Both the position numbers and the translations under genes were made by a program. DNA of 64,000 bases. It comes from Chitinophagaceae bacterium (GTDB lineage Bacteria; Bacteroidota; Bacteroidia; Chitinophagales; Chitinophagaceae). The DNA lies in the NCBI GenBank assembly GCA_023957155.1, contig JAMLHK010000013.1, positions 1-64,000 of the forward strand, in the 5' to 3' direction. Below are positions 7,945-16,876 of this stretch, in pieces; position 1 is the first letter of the stretch, and every line of letters begins with the position of its first letter. The notes beneath the pieces were generated by a model. The model made no database searches, had not been told where the DNA came from, and was given only the letters and a program-made list of their open reading frames with translations.

Positions 7945-8298
7945 TTATTTTTCTATCTCTCTTTTCTTCAAAACCTGCATTTCCCGTGCATCTGCAATAG
8001 CACGAACAAGGTAAATGAGGATGAATATTTTAATGACAATGCTGCCGCCAAGAAAGCTGGGCTTCAGTGCTGCCGTTATAATGGAAATGATAATAAACAA
8101 AACCAGGGCGGACAAGATGGAAGGGTAAGGGTTCCTTTTAGCCAGCAGGGCAAGGATAAAAAAAAGAATGACCTCGCCTGCGGTAATAAGTGTAACCGCC
8201 CATGAAAAATTTTTACCGGCTAACAGGGAAATGATCTCTCCTACAATAAGCAGGCATAAAGCATCTAAAATTATATTTTGGGTTTTATTTTTATCCAT
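7945..8298 (-). CDS. Small membrane protein of unknown function
   Basis: The 117-residue protein has four hydrophobic segments: IILDALCLLIVGEIISLLAG, WAVTLITAGEVILFFILALL, PSILSALVLFIIISIITAAL and VIKIFILIYLVRAIADA. It ends with a charged tail (REMQVLKKREIEK). I chose the ATG at 8298 (MDKNKTQN) because the 15 residues encoded further upstream look non-conserved; a start at 8343 is possible. No family was recognised. It overlaps no other gene and converges on typA. Confidence 0.6.
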   Translation of the reverse strand: MDKNKTQNIILDALCLLIVGEIISLLAGKNFSWAVTLITAGEVILFFILALLAKRNPYPSILSALVLFIIISIITAALKPSFLGGSIVIKIFILIYLVRAIADAREMQVLKKREIEK

Positions 8299-8498
8299 TT
8301 TTCGGTATGGTGCGGGTAGCTCTGTTTGAGAAGAAGAGAGCACGTTATGCTTCCCTGTTCGTTTTTGAAACCAAAATAACGTAAAAACGTAATACCCCCA
8401 AAAGAAACCCCCAATGTTTTAAAACAATTATTTATAAATACCTCCTTATTTATATATCCCATCCATTGCCAGATTTAGGGGTATCATGTAAGCGTCAG

Positions 8499-9989
8499 TT
8501 ATTCCAGTGGAATATCCCGCTTTAACATGTCATTTCGGTTGGCCATTTCCCAGGCGGTAAAAAAAATCAGCTGTGCTCTTTTCTGCATCAGCGGGTAATT
8601 GATCTTGTCTGGTGTATCGGAGGGTTGATGATAATCGTCATGCAGGCCACTAAAGTAAAATATAACAGGTACCCCTTTTTTGGCAAAATTGAAATGGTCG
8701 CTGCGATAATAGATCCTTTCGGGGTCTGCCGGGTCGTTGTATTTATAATCCAGCTCCAGCTTACTATACTTTTTATTAACGGTTTCGCTGATGGGTTTAA
8801 GATCTGAGCTCAGCTTATCATCGCCGATAATATAAATATAGTTAGCAGGATTACCCTGTTCACGACCGGGATCTATACGTCCTACCATATCAATATTAAG
8901 ATTGACGGAGGTTTTCTCCAGCGGTACCGCCGGGTGCGAAGAATAGTAATCCGATCCCCATAGCCCTTTTTCTTCGCCGCTTACTGTCATAAACAAAATG
9001 CTTCTCCGGGGACCTTTTCCTGCTGCTTTTGCTTTGGTAAACGCTTTTGCCAGTTCCAGGATAGTAACCGTACCCGAGCCGTCATCATCCGCTCCATACC
9101 ATATAGTATTACCTCTTTTTCCGAGGTGGTCATAATGGGCGGTCAGAACAACGTATTCGTCCTTCAAATCGTTCCCTTCCAGGATACCCAATACATTACT
9201 GCTTTGCAAGGCAATGGTTGTTTTATTAAAGCGAAGCGCTATATCCGCTTCAAACAGCATTGGCTTTTCAGCAGCTTTTTGAGCAGCGGGTTTTATGCCC
9301 ATAATTTTTTCAGCCAGCTGCTCACTGATGTAAAAAGTATTGATGCGCTGTGTTTTCCGATACCGGTTTACGTACATACTGCTTTTATATGCCGGAGCTG
9401 TAATTTTCTTTGTTATGATCAAAAGTGCCGCAGCGCCATTTTTCATAGCTGCCATCTGCTGTGTGAAATGGCTATATCCCCTTCGGATATTTCCCGGGAG
9501 TTTCCCGCCCACTTCTTCAGACCAAACCATTACTAATTTTCCTTTGGTGTCTATTCCCTGGTAGTCATCCCGGGTGGAGTCGCTCAGTCCATATCCTGCA
9601 AAAACAACCTCAGAGAAGTGAAAGTCTGCGGTATGATTTTCTGTAAGGTTAGCCGAGAAATCCTGTCCCGCTGTGTAGTTCGTGTCATTTACGGAGAAGG
9701 AAAGATTTTCTAAAGAATCGGTATATACCGGAAAATACATTTCATAGCTGCTCTTGTTTCCCGGCGCCAGCCCCAATGATCTGAATTCGTTTTCGATATA
9801 AGCTGCGGCCTTTCGTTGTCCTTCCGTAGCGGTTTCCCTGCCTTCCATTTCAGCACCTGCTATGATATATAAATGCCGCTGCATGTCTTCTGTGGTGATT
9901 TCTTTTGCAAAAGGCTTGGGATTGGGATATCGCTGGGCCTGACCTGCGAGGGTGCATAATACCAAAATCAGCAAAGGCAATTTTTTCAT
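8499..9989 (-). CDS. M28-family zinc aminopeptidase with PA domain, exported
   Basis: The 496-residue protein begins with a signal peptide (MKKLPLLILVLCTLAGQAQ). The ATG at 9989 is chosen for that reason; the frame is open 19 codons more. A protease-associated (PA) domain spans about residues 110-230 (KGKLVMVWSEEVGGK, MKNGAAALLIITKK). The M28 domain carries the co-catalytic zinc ligands: H in TAHYDHLG, D in ADDDGSGT, E-E in SGEEKGLWGSDYY, D in NLNIDMVGR and the last H in GLHDDYHQPSDT. It is likely a periplasmic or outer-membrane peptidase that trims N-terminal residues. It stands alone, divergent from tadA. Confidence 0.92.
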   Translation of the reverse strand: MKKLPLLILVLCTLAGQAQRYPNPKPFAKEITTEDMQRHLYIIAGAEMEGRETATEGQRKAAAYIENEFRSLGLAPGNKSSYEMYFPVYTDSLENLSFSVNDTNYTAGQDFSANLTENHTADFHFSEVVFAGYGLSDSTRDDYQGIDTKGKLVMVWSEEVGGKLPGNIRRGYSHFTQQMAAMKNGAAALLIITKKITAPAYKSSMYVNRYRKTQRINTFYISEQLAEKIMGIKPAAQKAAEKPMLFEADIALRFNKTTIALQSSNVLGILEGNDLKDEYVVLTAHYDHLGKRGNTIWYGADDDGSGTVTILELAKAFTKAKAAGKGPRRSILFMTVSGEEKGLWGSDYYSSHPAVPLEKTSVNLNIDMVGRIDPGREQGNPANYIYIIGDDKLSSDLKPISETVNKKYSKLELDYKYNDPADPERIYYRSDHFNFAKKGVPVIFYFSGLHDDYHQPSDTPDKINYPLMQKRAQLIFFTAWEMANRNDMLKRDIPLE

Positions 9990-10106
9990 CTGTGTGTTTT
10001 TATGTATGACAGGAAACTTCGATTCTTTTAAAAACGGTTCAAACATAATATAAAATTATAAGCGGTATATAATTGAAAATACAGAATTGTTATAAATTCG
10101 GCATTT

Positions 10107-10562
10107 ATGCAGGAAGATATCCATTTTATGCGGCAGGCTTTAAAAGAAGCCGGGAAAGCTTTTGAAGAAGAAGAGATACCGGTAGGTGCGGTCGTGGTCA
10201 TGAACAATACCATCATAGGGCGCGGGTATAACCAGGTGGAAAAGTTAAATGATCCTACTGCACATGCAGAAATGATAGCCCTTACTTCGGCATTCAATTA
10301 TTTAGGCAGTAAATATTTACCGGAGGCCTGCATTTACATTACGGTGGAGCCCTGCCTGATGTGCGCAGGGGCCTTATACTGGAGCAAGATCGGCAGAATC
10401 GTATTTGGCGCCTCTGATGAGAAGAACGGAAGCATCAGCCGCCCTCCTTTCAGGGATCAGCAAAGCCTTTCGCCGTTTCATCCTAAAACGGTTGTAGTAA
10501 AGGGGCTGTTGCAGGAAGAATGTACGCAATTGATGAAGCTTTTTTTTAAAAGCAGGAGGTAG
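10107..10562 (+). CDS. tadA: tRNA adenosine(34) deaminase TadA
   Basis: TadA converts A34 to inosine in the wobble position of tRNA-Arg(ACG). The 151-residue length fits. The zinc and catalytic motifs are HAE in PTAHAEMIAL and PCxxC in TVEPCLMCAGAL, and the conserved N-terminus is MRQALKEAGKAFEEEEIPVGAVVV. It is divergent from the M28 peptidase and convergent with the sigma-factor operon. Confidence 0.96.
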   Translation: MQEDIHFMRQALKEAGKAFEEEEIPVGAVVVMNNTIIGRGYNQVEKLNDPTAHAEMIALTSAFNYLGSKYLPEACIYITVEPCLMCAGALYWSKIGRIVFGASDEKNGSISRPPFRDQQSLSPFHPKTVVVKGLLQEECTQLMKLFFKSRR

Positions 10563-10598
10563 TCCGGAGCATCGTAAGAATATGTACATTCCGGACGG

Positions 10599-11435
10599 TT
10601 ACCAATTGCCCAGGCGCAAACCGATTGCATAAGGATGTTGCTCAACGCCATACTGGTGCAACGGGGTGATGGCATAGGAACCATAAAGCTGTACAGGTCC
10701 CAGTCCCAGCTCAGCTAAATAGGCGAACTTCCATCTTTCAAGATTAAAATCTCCTGAAAATTTTTCTTTGCCAAACTCGTTGCTCTTTTGTTTATTTCTT
10801 GCACCATACAAATAGCTGGCGCTTAACCCTACGCTCAAATTTATACCGCTGTTTTTATGCCGTGGTTTAGGATTAATATTAAGCATAAGCGGAACGGTTA
10901 CATAATCAAAAGCCAGCTTGTTTTTCTTAAACGAGATATCCTGCCTTTCTACATAAGGCTCAAACCCCTCGATGTACCGGATATCAGACTTGTAATAGTA
11001 TTTATACAACTCTATTCCTGCGCCGTATTTAAGATTTACCACCTGCTTGTACAGGCTCATTCTTTGCATAAAAAGCCAGAGGTTAAAATTGTATGAACCT
11101 GTTTTTACCGTAAAGTCATTTTTAGCCGCCGGCTTGTCGGGGGTAGCACCATGAATAAACGATTTGGCTTCCGGAGAAGTATAGTTGGTTAAGTCATTGT
11201 GATTGGCAAACCCCAGGTCTATAATGATCCAGTTAGTAGACACCTTATTTTTCCAACGTGCCGGCTGGTTCTTTGGAGGGGCCTTTTCTGTTTTATCCCC
11301 ACCATCGCCTTTTACAATAATAATAGATCCCACCTTTATCGTATCCGGGCTGCTTTGCCTGCTGCTGTCTGTTTGGGCTACCCCGGTAAGACAAAGCAAC
11401 AGACCGCCTGCCATCAACAGATGTATTTTTTTCAT
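10599..11435 (-). CDS. Predicted outer-membrane beta-barrel protein, last gene of the sigma-factor operon
   Basis: The 278-residue protein starts with a signal peptide (MKKIHLLMAGGLLLCLTGVAQ), which is why the ATG at 11435 is preferred over the frame opening at 11546. A low-complexity linker follows (about residues 25-60), then alternating aromatic and polar strands (WKFAYLAELGLGPVQLYGSYA, the C-terminal YAIGLRLGNW) typical of a small porin-like barrel. It lies 25 bp after the anti-sigma gene and is probably co-transcribed. It may be the envelope component sensed or maintained by this ECF system; that link is inference. Confidence 0.7.
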   Translation of the reverse strand: MKKIHLLMAGGLLLCLTGVAQTDSSRQSSPDTIKVGSIIIVKGDGGDKTEKAPPKNQPARWKNKVSTNWIIIDLGFANHNDLTNYTSPEAKSFIHGATPDKPAAKNDFTVKTGSYNFNLWLFMQRMSLYKQVVNLKYGAGIELYKYYYKSDIRYIEGFEPYVERQDISFKKNKLAFDYVTVPLMLNINPKPRHKNSGINLSVGLSASYLYGARNKQKSNEFGKEKFSGDFNLERWKFAYLAELGLGPVQLYGSYAITPLHQYGVEQHPYAIGLRLGNW

Positions 11436-11460
11436 TTTACTGATTTTAATAGTTGGTATG

Positions 11461-12606
11461 TTAATCTTTCCTGGTAATCTCAAAACCGGCAACCCGGACA
11501 ATAGCCTGGTTATCTTTTGTATGGGAAGCTGTAAACTGCTCAACATACCGGGAAGCCCTTCTTACCAGTCCGCGTAATTTCTTTTTTGATTTCTTTTCTG
11601 AATCCCAGTAAGCAAGGTCTTCCCCGCCCGCTGTGATATTTTCATTTTTGCTTTCATCACCTCTCTGCTTAAAGACAGACTGGTCAGGAATAACGGGATC
11701 TTTGCCTGCAACAATATGGTGATTTGCCTCTATTGTTTCAGGAGCTGGCAGTACAGGAGCCGGTTGCCCGGAATCTTCAGCAGGTAAATCAGAGACCTGT
11801 TCTATGTTCCCGGTTGGATGGCTTGCCTGGTTTTGGGTAATGCCGTTTGTTGCCGGTATAGATGCCGTGTTAATATTATGGTTAACAGTTCCTGGTAAGT
11901 GGTCCTTATGCTTTGAAGATAATGGTATGGTTTCCGTACGGGTTGTTTGGGATAAAGACTTTTCGGTATTTTCTTTTATACCACCCGGAAGCGGTGTTTC
12001 TGTTGCTGCATGACGCTGAACCTGCTGCGGTGGTGCCGGCGGTGTGGTTCTCTTTGATAAAGGCTGATCTGTTGCCTGTTGCGGCATATCAGGCTGGATG
12101 TTTATCCATAGCCAGCTTCCTATGGCCACTATGGAAGCCGCTGCTACGATACGCTGCCAGGGTAAAGCAAATACGGATGCCGGAGTTTTTTTTGTTTTGT
12201 ATAACGAAGCTTTTCCGGGAAATATAATGGTGTCATCGGGTTGTATTTTTGCCTGCAGTATACGCTGTAGTTCTGCCCGTTTAAGAGGATATTTTTCAAC
12301 AAAATGTTCCACCGCTCTCCGTTCTGCTGCATGGAGTTCGTTATCTGCATATAACAGAAAATATGCTTCATAATGATCCGTATCTATAGCCGGTTCCTTT
12401 CCGGGTGTACGGTATAAGCTTTCTTTTTTTAAGAAAGAAATATCATCATGGGTAGAAAGACGGGTTTGCAGCAGCGTATTCAACTCTTCTTTCAGATCAG
12501 CATGGAGATCAACGAAAGCTTCTACTGCTTTTTGTTCTGCTGCATCCAGTTCATTATCGGTATACAGCAAAAAATATAATTCGTAGTTATCTCTGTTAAT
12601 TTCCAT
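11461..12606 (-). CDS. Anti-sigma-factor-like membrane protein with duplicated N-terminal module
   Basis: The protein of about 381 residues follows the ECF sigma gene by 36 bp. The N-terminal cytoplasmic part consists of two copies of a ~62-residue module, each with YxxYFLLYxDNEL and then A(E)xxAVExFV and a final SLYR/SLYK (about residues 5-66 and 77-137). One transmembrane helix follows (about 152-170, RIVAAASIVAIGSWLWIN), then a long Pro/Gln/Thr-rich periplasmic region, and a basic C-terminal block KKKLRGLVRRASRYVEQFT. The order sigma - single-pass protein - barrel fits an anti-sigma factor. Tandem duplication of the N-terminal, presumably sigma-binding, module is unusual. Confidence 0.75.
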   Translation of the reverse strand: MEINRDNYELYFLLYTDNELDAAEQKAVEAFVDLHADLKEELNTLLQTRLSTHDDISFLKKESLYRTPGKEPAIDTDHYEAYFLLYADNELHAAERRAVEHFVEKYPLKRAELQRILQAKIQPDDTIIFPGKASLYKTKKTPASVFALPWQRIVAAASIVAIGSWLWINIQPDMPQQATDQPLSKRTTPPAPPQQVQRHAATETPLPGGIKENTEKSLSQTTRTETIPLSSKHKDHLPGTVNHNINTASIPATNGITQNQASHPTGNIEQVSDLPAEDSGQPAPVLPAPETIEANHHIVAGKDPVIPDQSVFKQRGDESKNENITAGGEDLAYWDSEKKSKKKLRGLVRRASRYVEQFTASHTKDNQAIVRVAGFEITRKD

Positions 12607-12642
12607 CATTGATAATTTATACCGGCTCTTTTTCCATCACCT

Positions 12643-13125
12643 TTATATTACGTTTTCCATCTTAACCAGGTAATCCCTCAGTTGCAGCCGGGCACGGTGC
12701 AGGTATACTTTTACCTGGCTTTCGTTTAACCCGGTTATTTTTCCTATTTCCTCGTAAGAGTATCCTTCATAGTCTTTTAACATCACCAAAGAGCGGTGGG
12801 TTTCATTTAGTCTGCCCAGCGCCTGCTCTAATATTTTTTTTACATTATGTATAGGCTGGGTAGTGCTGGCATCATCCCCGAATTCTTCCCGTAAGCTTAC
12901 CCGTTTTTCTTTTCTGACATGGTCAATCATTTGATTGTATGCCACGGTAAACAAATACGATTTACTTTTCTCAAACTGTATTTCGTTCCGGCTACGCCAC
13001 ATTTTTTCAAAAGCGGTTTGGACCACATCGCGGGCATTTTCTTCATTCCTGAGATTTTTGAGAATAAACCTGTACACATTGTCTGCGTAAAGGGTAACAC
13101 ATTCGTTATACTCTGTTTCGGTCAT
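12643..13125 (-). CDS. ECF-family RNA polymerase sigma factor
   Basis: The 160-residue sigma-70 family protein has only regions 2 and 4. Region 2 is seen in the segment from YADNVYRFILKNLRNEENARD through FEKSKSYLFTVAYNQMIDHVRK, and region 4 in LNETHRSLVMLKDYEGYSYEEIG with the helix-turn-helix LNESQVKVYLHRAR. It directs polymerase to an envelope-type regulon and is presumably held by the membrane protein encoded next. Its own upstream region has an ECF-type promoter (GTAAC-N16-CGTA), which suggests autoregulation. Confidence 0.95.
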   Translation of the reverse strand: MTETEYNECVTLYADNVYRFILKNLRNEENARDVVQTAFEKMWRSRNEIQFEKSKSYLFTVAYNQMIDHVRKEKRVSLREEFGDDASTTQPIHNVKKILEQALGRLNETHRSLVMLKDYEGYSYEEIGKITGLNESQVKVYLHRARLQLRDYLVKMENVI

Positions 13126-13177
13126 ACAGTCAGTTAAATTCTCTTAAAAATACCGCGCTAAAATGTGATTTTGTATA

Positions 13178-13206
13178 TAATACGGGTAAGCGGTAAAAAT
13201 GTTACA
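13178..13206 (-). promoter_or_regulatory. ECF-type promoter of the sigma-factor operon
   Basis: Read on the minus strand, TGTAAC (13206-13201) is followed after exactly 16 nt by CGTATTA (13184-13178). This fits the AAC-N16-CGT geometry of autoregulated ECF promoters. The gene start is at 13125, giving a leader of roughly 45 nt. Confidence 0.55.
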
Positions 13207-13263
13207 TCAAAGTAAAAATTAAATGATATAGGTTTGCGGGTATCATTTGAATTGTTTAATTTG

Positions 13264-13800
13264 ATGGTAATGAACAACCAGCATGACCTTATCCTGGTAA
13301 ATGACAGGGATGAAGAAATGGGCTCCATGGAAAAAATGGAAGCACACCGCAAGGCATTATTACACCGGGCCTTTAGCGTATTTATTTATAATAGTAAGGG
13401 TGAAATGCTGTTACAGCGAAGGGCTTTGGGTAAATATCACAGTCCGGGCTTATGGACAAATGCCTGCTGTAGCCATCCGCGGCCCGGAGAAACCACATTG
13501 GCCGCTGCACAAAGGAGGTTAAAGGAAGAGCTTGGTTTTGTGGTGCCGTTGCAGAAAGCGTTTGATTTCATTTATACCGCACGGTTCGATAATGGTCTTA
13601 CGGAAAATGAATTTGACCACGTGTTCGTTGGTCAGTACGAAGGAGTAATATTGCCCGATCCTTCGGAAGTAATGGAGTATTGCTATAAATCACCGGATGT
13701 CATCCGCCGGGAGCTGGGGCAAAACCCCGGACAATATACCGCCTGGTTTATTATCGCTTTTCCAATGGTTGAAGAGCGGGGTATCAGTCATGGGGTTTAA
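13264..13800 (+). CDS. idi: Isopentenyl-diphosphate delta-isomerase, type 1
   Basis: Idi interconverts IPP and DMAPP for isoprenoid synthesis. It is a Nudix-fold enzyme of 178 residues here. The catalytic cysteine lies in TNACCSHPRPGE and the metal-binding and acid residues in LTENEFDHVFVGQYEG; the N-terminal LVNDRDEEMGSMEKMEAHRKALLHRAFSV is also typical (quoted in parts: LVNDRDEEMG, EKMEAHRKALLHRAFS). I chose the ATG at 13264; another lies two codons later, and the frame opens at a TTG at 13234. It converges with korA. Confidence 0.95.
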   Translation: MVMNNQHDLILVNDRDEEMGSMEKMEAHRKALLHRAFSVFIYNSKGEMLLQRRALGKYHSPGLWTNACCSHPRPGETTLAAAQRRLKEELGFVVPLQKAFDFIYTARFDNGLTENEFDHVFVGQYEGVILPDPSEVMEYCYKSPDVIRRELGQNPGQYTAWFIIAFPMVEERGISHGV

Positions 13801-13813
13801 TCCGGAGTACCGG

Positions 13814-15661
13814 TTAATCAAGCATTTCTTTCATCACCCGCGTTAGCTCTCCTTTAGTGATGGGTACCCCCATAATTTTATTGTAGCCTTTAGCATCCAC
13901 CAGGTATTTATCCCGGATGATTTTAATGAGTTGCCCGTTATTGATCTCCGGGATAAGCACCTGTTCAAAGTTCCGGATAAGGGCTCCGAGATTCTTTGGA
14001 AAAGGCCTTAAATGGCGGATATGGGCATGGGAAACCGCGTAGCCCCGGGACTGCAATTCAGCCACTGCGCTTTTTATTGCACCGTAAGTAGATCCCCAGC
14101 CTAATACGAGTAGGGCTCCTTTTTCCGGGCCACTGTCTAATTGTTGTTCGGGAATATTCTCTGCTACTTTTTCTACCTTTTCTTCCCTGATCTTTACCAT
14201 GAACTGGTGGTTTTCGGGATCGTAGCTTACATTCCCGGTAATGTGCTGCTTTTCCAATCCTCCCATACGGTATTCCATTCCCGGCGTGCCGGGTATTACC
14301 CAGGGACGAACTAATTTTTCATTCCGCAGGTAGGGTTGGTACTTCTCTTCTCCTTCGTTAAGCTCTTTTTTAAAATGAACAGGTACTTCGGGCAGGTCTG
14401 CGCTTTGAGGGAAACGCCAGGGCTCGGCGCCATTGGCAATATATCCATCGCTTAAAAAAATAACGGGGGTCATGTGCTGTGTTGAAATGCGGCAGGCTTC
14501 GAATACGGCGTCAAAGCAATCGCTGGGGGAAGAGGCGGCGATTACCGGCATCGGACATTCTCCGTTCCGTCCGTAATAAGCCTGAAGCAGATCGCTTTGT
14601 TCTGTTTTGGTAGGTAATCCCGTGGAAGGTCCTCCGCGTTGTACGTCAATAATAACTAAAGGGATTTCCAGCATGACAGCCAGCCCCATAGCTTCGGTTT
14701 TCAATGCCATCCCCGGCCCGGAGGTAGTGGTAACACCCAGGCTGCCTCCATACGAAGCGCCGATAGCGGCAGAAATACCGGCAATTTCGTCTTCTGCCTG
14801 AAAAGTCCGGATGCCGAAATCTTTATGCCGGCTCAATTCGTGTAGAATGTCTGATGCGGGGGTAATAGGGTAAGTGCCTAAGAACAGGGGCAGCCCGCTT
14901 TTTTGCGAAAAAGCGATCAGCCCGTAAGCCAGCGCCTGGTTTCCCATAACAGACCGGTAGGTGCCGCTTTTCATTCGTGCTTTTCCAACCGTGTAAGTGG
15001 TTCCAAAGGTTTCGGTGGTATCACCGTAATGATAGCCGGCTTTTAGCGCTCTTATATTACTTTCCAGTATTTCAGGCTTTTTACCGAATTTTTCTGTAAT
15101 GAACTGAATGGTATTATCCATGTCCCGGTTGTACATCCAGTATAAAAAGCCCAGGACGAACATGTTCTTAGCCCGGTCTTTTTCTTTTGTACCCATGGTA
15201 ATATCTTTCAATGCTTCACGGGTCATTTTGGTAACATCCATTTTAATAACCTCGTAATTGCCGAGGCTGTTATCATCCAACGGGCTGATCCCATCGGTAT
15301 AGTTAGCCAGCCTGAGGTTTTTTGCATCAAACCCGTCTGTATTAGCAATGATTTTTCCTCCCTTTTTCAGGGCTTTCAGATTTACTTTCAGTGCAGCGGC
15401 GTTCATTGCCACAAGCACGTCACATTCATCGCCCGGGGTATATACCATATCGCTGGAAAAGCGCAACTGATAGCCGCTGACGCCCGGTAAGGTGCCCTGG
15501 GGCGCCCGGATTTCTGCGGGGAAATCCGGGAATGTGGCTAAATCAATCCCTAAAAGAGCCGTATTATTGGTAAACTGGCTTCCGGTAAGCTGCATTCCAT
15601 CTCCACTGTCACCTGCAAACTTGATCACTACTTCCTGCAATACTTCTTTCTTTCTGTCCAT
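13814..15661 (-). CDS. korA: 2-oxoacid:acceptor oxidoreductase, fused gamma-alpha subunit (KorA type)
   Basis: The 615-residue protein is a fusion. An N-terminal gamma domain (about 1-190; FAGDSGDGMQLTGSQF, FPAEIRAPQGTLPGVSGYQL) is followed by the alpha domain (about 230-615; LFLGTYPITPASDILHELS, TTTSGPGMALKTEAMGLAV, VDVQRGGPSTGLPTKTEQSD). Together with a beta subunit that binds TPP and an iron-sulfur cluster, it would oxidise 2-oxoglutarate to succinyl-CoA using ferredoxin. The usual korB partner is not adjacent: both neighbours face the other way and are unrelated. A -7 box TAACTTTG lies at 15694-15687. Confidence 0.92.
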   Translation of the reverse strand: MDRKKEVLQEVVIKFAGDSGDGMQLTGSQFTNNTALLGIDLATFPDFPAEIRAPQGTLPGVSGYQLRFSSDMVYTPGDECDVLVAMNAAALKVNLKALKKGGKIIANTDGFDAKNLRLANYTDGISPLDDNSLGNYEVIKMDVTKMTREALKDITMGTKEKDRAKNMFVLGFLYWMYNRDMDNTIQFITEKFGKKPEILESNIRALKAGYHYGDTTETFGTTYTVGKARMKSGTYRSVMGNQALAYGLIAFSQKSGLPLFLGTYPITPASDILHELSRHKDFGIRTFQAEDEIAGISAAIGASYGGSLGVTTTSGPGMALKTEAMGLAVMLEIPLVIIDVQRGGPSTGLPTKTEQSDLLQAYYGRNGECPMPVIAASSPSDCFDAVFEACRISTQHMTPVIFLSDGYIANGAEPWRFPQSADLPEVPVHFKKELNEGEEKYQPYLRNEKLVRPWVIPGTPGMEYRMGGLEKQHITGNVSYDPENHQFMVKIREEKVEKVAENIPEQQLDSGPEKGALLVLGWGSTYGAIKSAVAELQSRGYAVSHAHIRHLRPFPKNLGALIRNFEQVLIPEINNGQLIKIIRDKYLVDAKGYNKIMGVPITKGELTRVMKEMLD

Positions 15662-15686
15662 TATGCTTTATTTAGATGAAACTTTG

Positions 15687-15694
15687 CAAAGTTA
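15687..15694 (-). promoter_or_regulatory. -7 box of the korA promoter (TAACTTTG)
   Basis: The minus strand reads TAACTTTGC 26 nt before the korA start codon, a full match to TAnnTTTG. No good -33 TTTG is seen. Confidence 0.5.
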
Positions 15695-15818
15695 GCTTAA
15701 CCTGCTATTGAAAAGGTAAAATTTTACGCCACCTGTTTGTCGGGCCCGGGATTTTGCGCTAAGATTTTGCAGCCTCCTTTAAAATGTATTAATTCGTTGT
15801 ATCAATCTGTATATCAGC

Positions 15819-16697
15819 GTGCTTTCAATAATCATCGTTAACTATAATGTAAAGTACTTTCTTGAGCAGTGTCTCTCTTCTGTATTTGAAGCAGGACGGC
15901 ATATTGACATGGAGGTTATCGTAGTGGATAATTTTTCATCGGACGGCAGCCGGGATTATCTGGAGCCTCTTTTTCCGGAAGTAACTTTTTTATGGGCTAC
16001 GGAAAATATGGGCTTTGCCAAAGCCTGTAATCTGGGGTTAAGACGGGCTAAGGGAGCGTATATTCTTTTTTTAAATCCCGATACGATCGTTGCCGGGGAT
16101 TGCTTTGTAAAGTGCATCGGTTTTTTACAATCGCATCCCCGGTGCGGTTTGCTGGGAGTACGCATGACGGATGAATCAGGCCGGTTTTTAAAAGAGAGCA
16201 AAAGAGCTTTTCCTTCCCCGGCTACTTCTTTCTTTAAGCTCAGCGGGCTGGCCGGATTATTTCCCAGGTCCGGGTATTTTGCAAAATATTATCTCGGTAA
16301 CCTCGATGAATTAGAAACACATGAAGTAGATGTAATAGCAGGCGCCTTTATGATGGTGAAGAAAGAAATACTGGATACAACGGGTGGTTTTGATGAGGCT
16401 TTTTTTATGTATGGCGAGGACATAGACCTGAGCTATCGTATTCAAAAGCAGGGGTATAAAAATTATTATTATCCGGCAGTAACCATTATCCATTATAAAG
16501 GAAAGAGTACTCCCCGGAAAAACCTGCATTATGTACGCATGTTTTACGGGGCCATGCGTGTTTTTGCAAATAAACATTACGGAAAGCGCTATGGAGGCTT
16601 ATATAACCGATGTATACAAGCAGCTATAGGACTGAGTGCAGCGATAGCCGGTATACGTTATTGGATTAGCCGTCATTTGCGGAGATCATCAGATTAA
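15819..16697 (+). CDS. GT2-family glycosyltransferase (rhamnosyltransferase-like)
   Basis: The 292-residue protein begins with a GTG codon and the GT-A motif LSIIIVNYNVKYFLEQCLSS, then VIVVDNFSSDGS and the metal-binding DxD-type site FLNPDTIVAGD. The acceptor-side motif is MYGEDIDLSYRIQKQGYK with the catalytic acid E-D. It resembles the GT2 proteins often called dTDP-rhamnosyl transferases; donor and acceptor are unknown. A short hydrophobic C-terminal segment (AAIGLSAAIAGIRYWIS) may anchor it to the membrane. It is divergent from korA. Confidence 0.88.
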   Translation: MLSIIIVNYNVKYFLEQCLSSVFEAGRHIDMEVIVVDNFSSDGSRDYLEPLFPEVTFLWATENMGFAKACNLGLRRAKGAYILFLNPDTIVAGDCFVKCIGFLQSHPRCGLLGVRMTDESGRFLKESKRAFPSPATSFFKLSGLAGLFPRSGYFAKYYLGNLDELETHEVDVIAGAFMMVKKEILDTTGGFDEAFFMYGEDIDLSYRIQKQGYKNYYYPAVTIIHYKGKSTPRKNLHYVRMFYGAMRVFANKHYGKRYGGLYNRCIQAAIGLSAAIAGIRYWISRHLRRSSD

Positions 16698-16812
16698 TCC
16701 GGCTGCCGGGGCACAGTATAATGTAAGAGCAGCAACACATACCGGGGATGTAAAACCGTTGCAGGTGAGCGGGGTTGGTGTATTGCAGATCACAAAAGCG
16801 GATGGAATTTAG
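16698..16812 (+). pseudogene. Possible 3' remnant of a coding sequence
   Basis: Immediately after the glycosyltransferase stop, another frame reads without interruption for 38 codons to a TAG at 16810, with protein-like composition (AGAQYNVRAATHTGDVKP, then VSGVGVLQITKADGI). No start is apparent and the family is not recognised. It may be the tail of a deleted gene, or chance. Confidence 0.2.
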
Positions 16813-16876
16813 GCACATACGAACTTGTGTTATACATTTGCCTGTTGACTAAATAACGTTAACCCATATTTATTCT

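Noticed and set aside
12918-13137. Plus-strand frame opposite the ECF sigma gene
   Set aside because: It is antisense to clear sigma region 2 coding sequence.
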